Assembly (NCBI GenBank): GCA_028289545.1
Contig: JANQPG010000109.1
Span: forward strand, 36,513 to 100,512
DNA: 64,000 nt
Direction: 5' to 3'
DNA from: Woeseiaceae bacterium
Lineage (GTDB): Bacteria > Pseudomonadota > Gammaproteobacteria > Steroidobacterales > Woeseiaceae
A program made the position numbers and the translations under genes. The notes under the pieces were generated by a model that saw nothing but the letters and a program-made list of their open reading frames with translations, was not told the DNA's origin and did no database searches. Shown here one piece after another: positions 60,477 through 64,000 of the stretch (its first letter is position 1; each line of letters begins with the position of its first letter).

Positions 60477-61433
60477 TTACTTCTTCCAAGGCTGATACTC
60501 GGTTGTGGTAGTGCCGTCCTCGTTCTGGATCACCCGTATCGAATCACGGCCTTCAATGAAACAAGTTCGCGGATCCAAGTCGAGAATCGACCTCCTGCCC
60601 CGAAAGGCTGCAGCTGGCCATCCTCCCTCAAACGGCACGCCCAAACTCTGCCAAAGCATCGACACGTACGATGGCCCATCCTGTTCCTCCGACTCAAGAG
60701 AGGCCGAGAGAATTCCAATCAATCGCCCGTCGTCGTCGAACGCCGGGCCACCGCTCATTCCACCGAAGCTCGGGCACTGAACCTCAATCGTCGGCCAAGG
60801 TAGTAAAACCTTATCCCTACCCTGCGGAAACACCTGAGTAACTGTTCCGGTGCAGGCCAGGACCTGTCCCCGTATCTCCCAGCTGTCCGGCGACTCCGAA
60901 GTGAACTCCTCATCGGCAGCCCTGAAACCACTGATCATCACCTTCTCGCCGATCTCTGGAATTCGAGTCGTAATTACAGACAGCGGGAAAGTGTTATCTG
61001 GCGGCAGATCGCAGCAGTACTCAAGACCCAAAATTGTAAGGTCCGTGTCTGCCACAGTAGTCACTTTCCTTACGCGCCAGAATTGTGCCGAATGACGAGC
61101 AAGTCCGGTACACACCACGCTGTACCTATCGTCCATCAGCGCGGAAAGGTGAGGTTCTATTACATGAGTTGCGCATAGAGCAATTCCGGGCGCGATCAGC
61201 ACTGCCGAACCTTGCACTGCCATTTTCTCTGCGGTGCCAAACTGCATCATTAGCAACAATCCATCGAATGACTCCCAGTCTTGGAGCCAGACCGCATTCT
61301 CTTGGAAATCGTGGCCGACCAGCGCCGCCCGGAAGTGGAGCCCGTCCCCAATCGGAAGTGCCTTGCTCGCATCCTCGGTGACGACCGCGAAAGTTCTCTT
61401 GCCCGGTATGCGTTTCTTTTTGTCGTCAGCCAC
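60477..61433 (-). CDS. Trypsin-like serine protease
   Basis: Protein of 318 residues without a signal peptide, hence cytosolic. The S1-type triad is in order: His in IALCATHVIEPH (about residue 90), Asp in TTVADTDLTILGLE (about 130), and Ser in FGGMSGGPAFDDDGRLIGIL (about 225). Residues after 265 form a C-terminal tail of unknown fold. Cytosolic trypsin-like proteases appear in defence systems as effectors; no sensor gene is attached here. Confidence 0.82.
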   Translation of the reverse strand: MADDKKKRIPGKRTFAVVTEDASKALPIGDGLHFRAALVGHDFQENAVWLQDWESFDGLLLMMQFGTAEKMAVQGSAVLIAPGIALCATHVIEPHLSALMDDRYSVVCTGLARHSAQFWRVRKVTTVADTDLTILGLEYCCDLPPDNTFPLSVITTRIPEIGEKVMISGFRAADEEFTSESPDSWEIRGQVLACTGTVTQVFPQGRDKVLLPWPTIEVQCPSFGGMSGGPAFDDDGRLIGILSASLESEEQDGPSYVSMLWQSLGVPFEGGWPAAAFRGRRSILDLDPRTCFIEGRDSIRVIQNEDGTTTTEYQPWKK

Positions 61434-61650
61434 GACAGGGTTCCAGTTTCGTAGAGATACTCAGTGTAAGTGCATAAGAGCAGACGAAGCGTGATTGGAG
61501 GTCAAACTCTGCAGGTTTAATCTGCGCGAAGTCGCACCAAGAACCGCAGTGAGCGTGTACCACTGACGTGTACCATCAAGGCCTTAACCAGAACGGAAGA
61601 AGCCCCAGAACTTATTGATTTACTTAAAGTTCTGAGGCTACTTCTGAAGC
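61434..61650. other. Right end of the element
   Basis: This stretch between the protease gene and the tRNA holds the second pair of GTGTACCA repeats (61555-61562 and 61568-61578, 13 bp apart) and an inverted repeat CAGAACTT/AAGTTCTG (61606-61613 and 61627-61634) just inside the att core. No gene is seen. It mirrors the left end and supports site-specific integration. Confidence 0.6.
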
Positions 61651-61667
61651 TGGTGGTGATGGGTGGA
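61651..61667. repeat. Proximal attachment site inside tRNA-Met
   Basis: TGGTGGTGATGGGTGGA, the complement of the encoded CCA, discriminator base, acceptor 3' strand and first T-stem bases of the tRNA. It is the twin of 47590-47606. Recombination between the two would restore an intact tRNA and release the element as a circle. Confidence 0.85.
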
Positions 61668-61727
61668 ATTGAACCACCGACCTGCGGGTTATGAGTCCGC
61701 CGCTCTGACCATCTGAGCTACATCACC
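61651..61727 (-). tRNA. tRNA-Met (CAT)
   Basis: 77-nt tRNA starting GGTGATGTAGCTCAG and ending CCACCCATCACCACCA with encoded CCA. The acceptor stem GGTGATG/CATCACC is fully paired, the D-arm is GCTCAGATGGTCAGAGC, the anticodon loop is CTCATAA, and the T-arm is GGTGGTTCAATTCCACC. Position 31-39 of the anticodon stem is A/C, a mismatch. Elongator tRNA-Met is most likely; CAT tRNA-Ile2 (lysidine) cannot be excluded. Confidence 0.9.
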
Positions 61728-61888
61728 TTTTTAAATCAGTACTTTAGGGCCCCAAGACGGCGATATCGCGAGGGCGCCGTCACCAGCCTCTTCGGACGCC
61801 GCCGAGTCACAAGGGCCGCGCATTTTAGCTGGCAGCCCCAGCCCGCGCAACAGTTCCAGAGCCTCACGCCGACCGACATTCCACCACC

Positions 61889-63169
61889 CTATTCCCGCTC
61901 CTCCAGGCGTTCGAATCGCGTTGTGGTCCCCCAGTTGTTAGCTCGCCCGAGCATCGTGTTGCCCTCCAGGCTCAGGATATCGGTGCTCCAGCGCGGATGT
62001 TCGTAGATGATCTGGACCTTGGAGCCGCGGATGCGCAGCGTGCCCGCGACAACCTCGTTATACGAGCACTGCTCTGCCGTCTGATCACACTCCGGACGTT
62101 CGAATTGCGAGTCCTCCTTCCGGAGCTTGCTTTCGACATTGACCTCCGCGCGAACCGGGTACGTGCCAAAAGACTCCCGCGGGCCTATCGACAAAACCCC
62201 ATTCTGGAAGCGCTCCTCGTTGACGGTTCTTTCGTAGCGGTCCGTGATCGACCATTCGCCAATCAGGTCGGCATCGTTCCCGCGCGCCAGCTCGTCCGAG
62301 CCCGAGAGGGCCAGCCGGGTCTCGTTGCTGTCCACGGTCTCGAGCAAGCGGTCGTAATCGAACTCCACTTCGATGTACACGCGGTTTTCTTCGGGGCCCG
62401 AACTGCGCTTGTAGCTCAGCGTATCGAGTTTCCCGCGCTGCTCGAACTCACTGCTACATCGCATCAGCCGATCGTTGCGCCAGGCCCCGTCGCCGGTGCT
62501 CGAGCAACCGCTCGACAGTTTCCGCTCTCCTATTGTCAAAGGTCCGCTTGTCCTAACCTGTTCTTTTAGCGCTGCACCGGAGACTTTCAGGGACACCATC
62601 GTAGGTTCGGTGAGTACCCACTCGCGCAGCGCGGTTATCTCCAGATCCCGTTCTACTGCATCATCGATGGCTGCCATCGCCTCGATCCTATCCAACCGCT
62701 CCCCGTAGACAGATTCAATGAAAGCCCAGTTGATCGACGGCGCGACTTCCCGATCGGGAATGACTGCTCTGAACACCAGGAAGGCCGCCGCCACGACGAC
62801 GAGTTGAACGGCACCTGCCGCATAGGCCCTGCTATTCGGCCTCCCCACCGTCTTCGATGGCCGAACGAGCAGATAGCTCAGCAGGAACGAGACGACCGCC
62901 GTCGCGAGGAACGACAACAACGCGAAGTAGACCAGCTTCTCCTGGTGCAGCATGGGCGGGCTGCCCAGTGCGAGAAGAACACCGTTTGGTATGTAGACGA
63001 CAACGATGCCACCGGGTGCGGCACTCGGCGCAAGACCTGCGGTCACCAGCGCCACGAAGCTAAACCGCCGGCCCCAGACACCCAGGCCGAAGTTCTTCAG
63101 CGCAGCCATGACCGGCCAGATGCACAGGCAGATCACGACGGCGGGCAAGAGATAGAATTGGAGTAACAC
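61889..63169 (-). CDS. Unrecognised multi-pass membrane protein
   Basis: Protein of 426 residues, GTG start at 63169. Four N-terminal membrane helices (LLPAVVICLCIWPVMAAL, then FVALVTAGLAPSAAPGGIVVV, LVYFALLSFLATAVVSFLLSYLLV, AVQLVVVAAAFLVFRAVI; first and others partly quoted) are followed by a large periplasmic domain with a C-terminal ERFQNGVLSIGPRESFG segment and the pair SSGCSSTGDGAWRNDRLMRCS. No family was recognised. It lies on the far side of the tRNA and is not part of the element. Confidence 0.65.
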   Translation of the reverse strand: MLLQFYLLPAVVICLCIWPVMAALKNFGLGVWGRRFSFVALVTAGLAPSAAPGGIVVVYIPNGVLLALGSPPMLHQEKLVYFALLSFLATAVVSFLLSYLLVRPSKTVGRPNSRAYAAGAVQLVVVAAAFLVFRAVIPDREVAPSINWAFIESVYGERLDRIEAMAAIDDAVERDLEITALREWVLTEPTMVSLKVSGAALKEQVRTSGPLTIGERKLSSGCSSTGDGAWRNDRLMRCSSEFEQRGKLDTLSYKRSSGPEENRVYIEVEFDYDRLLETVDSNETRLALSGSDELARGNDADLIGEWSITDRYERTVNEERFQNGVLSIGPRESFGTYPVRAEVNVESKLRKEDSQFERPECDQTAEQCSYNEVVAGTLRIRGSKVQIIYEHPRWSTDILSLEGNTMLGRANNWGTTTRFERLEERE

Positions 63170-63310
63170 TGGTCGAGTCGTCCTCTGCTCCAGCGGTATC
63201 CCATACTATCGCAATACCCCCTGAGCCCATGCTGCATTCTGGGCATATCGGATTCGCGTCCGCTTCTCCCCGCTGGGCTGTCAAGTCTCCGTTGCCGCCC
63301 CAGACTCGCC

Positions 63311-63316
63311 TATAAT
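63311..63316 (+). promoter_or_regulatory. -10 element of the PH-domain pair
   Basis: Perfect TATAAT 36 bp before the ATG at 63347. It shares the TATAATGCG form with the M14-peptidase promoter. No consensus -35 hexamer is at the right distance. Confidence 0.45.
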
Positions 63317-63346
63317 GCGCGCATGATCGCCCGGGGAAGGCCGTAA

Positions 63347-63868
63347 ATGTTTGAGAACGCAGAGATTCCGCTCGAGGATCTGCCGCAGGCAGTGGACCTC
63401 GACTGGCAACCGCTGGACCGCGCCTATCGCTCGCGGCTGATTGTCGACCACCTCATTACGCTCGCGTTTCTCGTGGCCGGTCTGATTGCGATTATTCTGT
63501 TCGTCCCGGGTATCGATCTGCCGCGCATAGCCGCGCTGACCGGAGCCCTTGTCGTGATAGCCGCCATCATGATGGCCTGGCCGTTTATTGCCCTGCCCCG
63601 CATGGGTTACGTCATCCGCGACAAGGACATCGTGTACCGCAGCGGGGTGCTGTGGCGCAGCGTCACGGCCGTGCCGTTCAACCGCATCCAGCACGTCGAA
63701 ACCTCCAGTTCGCCGCTGGACCGGCGTTTTGGTCTCGCCACCCTGAAGCTATTTACGGCCGGCGGCGCCGGCGGGGACCTCAAGATCGACGGGCTGGCCG
63801 CCGAACAGGCCGAGCAAATGCGCGCGCTGGTCCTCGAGAAGACGGGAGCGAGTATTGAGTCCCGCTGA
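63347..63868 (+). CDS. PH-domain membrane protein (YdbS-like)
   Basis: Protein of 173 residues. Two adjacent helices (LIVDHLITLAFLVAGLIAIILFVPG and AALTGALVVIAAIMMAWPFIALP, partly quoted) come before a bacterial PH (bPH2/DUF304) domain with RMGYVIRDKDIVYRSGVLWR and VPFNRIQHVETSSSPLDRRFGLATLKLFTAGG. This is the YdbS half of the YdbS/YdbT pair. Its stop overlaps the next start. Confidence 0.85.
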   Translation: MFENAEIPLEDLPQAVDLDWQPLDRAYRSRLIVDHLITLAFLVAGLIAIILFVPGIDLPRIAALTGALVVIAAIMMAWPFIALPRMGYVIRDKDIVYRSGVLWRSVTAVPFNRIQHVETSSSPLDRRFGLATLKLFTAGGAGGDLKIDGLAAEQAEQMRALVLEKTGASIESR

Positions 63869-64000
63869 CGAGCCGCGCTGGCAGCGTACCTCGCCGCTGG
63901 CCATCCTGTTTTTCTTCGGCGGCATCATCAAGGCAATCATCAAGAACGCCGCGCAGGTCCTTGCGCCGACGGCGGCGTTTTTTGTCGCCTTCGGCGGCGA
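63855..64000 (+). CDS. PH-domain protein (YdbT-like), 3' partial
   Basis: Starts at TTG 63855, overlapping the previous stop by 14 bp. The visible 48 codons read MSPADEPRWQRTSPLAILFF and then FGGIIKAIIKNAAQVLAPTA, the N-terminus of YdbT-type proteins with their first membrane helix. Cut by the window end. Confidence 0.75.
   Translation, partial: MSPADEPRWQRTSPLAILFFFGGIIKAIIKNAAQVLAPTAAFFVAFGG

Larger units (their letters stand above)
47590..61667. mobile_element. Integrative element in the tRNA-Met gene
   Basis: A 14-kb block bounded by a 17-bp direct repeat that is the 3' end of the tRNA-Met gene, with a tyrosine integrase just inside the distal end and paired GTGTACCA repeats near both ends. 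The cargo has no chromosomal housekeeping genes. It lacks conjugation genes, capsid, portal or terminase genes, so it is not a whole prophage or ICE; a phage satellite or a mobilisable defence island is more likely. It has an unusual candidate replication region with iterons. Confidence 0.85.

Overview
The window looks like chromosomal DNA from a free-living, probably marine or sediment gammaproteobacterium. The signs are three TonB-dependent receptors, Fur- and Zur-like operators, selO and trmH, ECF-sigma and VIT/VWA genes, and moderately high G+C. This is an inference from gene content; no rRNA gene or marker that fixes the genus is present.

Bases 1-9470 hold ordinary accessory-metabolism genes: a partial EamA permease, a Fur-boxed catecholate-siderophore receptor, DUF2306-type membrane proteins, a Tat-exported nitroreductase-like protein, a nitrilase, a retropepsin-like protease and a secreted Rossmann protein. 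Bases 9544-15348 are a minus-strand metal-uptake operon (small His/Cys protein, TonB receptor, FecB/FecCD/FecE-type ABC importer) behind a Zur-like box. Bases 15526-17174 hold an M14 carboxypeptidase and an exported VOC protein. Bases 17236-20929 are a tight operon of ECF sigma factor, dockerin-like membrane protein, cohesin-like exported protein and VIT/VWA lipoprotein. Bases 21133-28160 hold Tiki-type, DUF1963, SelO, DUF2007 and several unrecognised genes. Bases 28522-34137 are a second Zur-boxed operon: a TonB receptor plus an ABC-2 transporter whose first permease has a histidine-rich loop.

Bases 34249-43818 contain two small operons, each divergent from one of two paralogous AraC regulators, with unrelated single genes between them (DUF4304, TrmH, GNAT). 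Bases 43860-47577 are a patch of small orphan genes with two broken genes. One is a 161-bp duplicated piece of the GNAT gene lying antisense; the other is a frameshifted gene.

Bases 47590-61667 form a roughly 14-kb integrative element in the 3' end of a tRNA-Met gene. The last 17 nt of the tRNA are repeated at the far end, next to a tyrosine integrase, and both ends carry paired GTGTACCA repeats 13 bp apart. Its cargo looks defensive: an ABC-type ATPase plus PIN nuclease pair, a PD-(D/E)XK-like nuclease with two unknown partners, an FRG protein with a dual-specificity phosphatase translationally coupled to an excisionase that has an in-frame TGA, two HEPN-like proteins, a trypsin-like protease and a DUF2726 remnant. 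It also has a candidate replication module: three unknown genes, a winged-helix protein and five iterons spaced by about 11-bp multiples. After the tRNA come an unknown membrane protein and a pair of bacterial PH-domain genes, the second cut by the window end.
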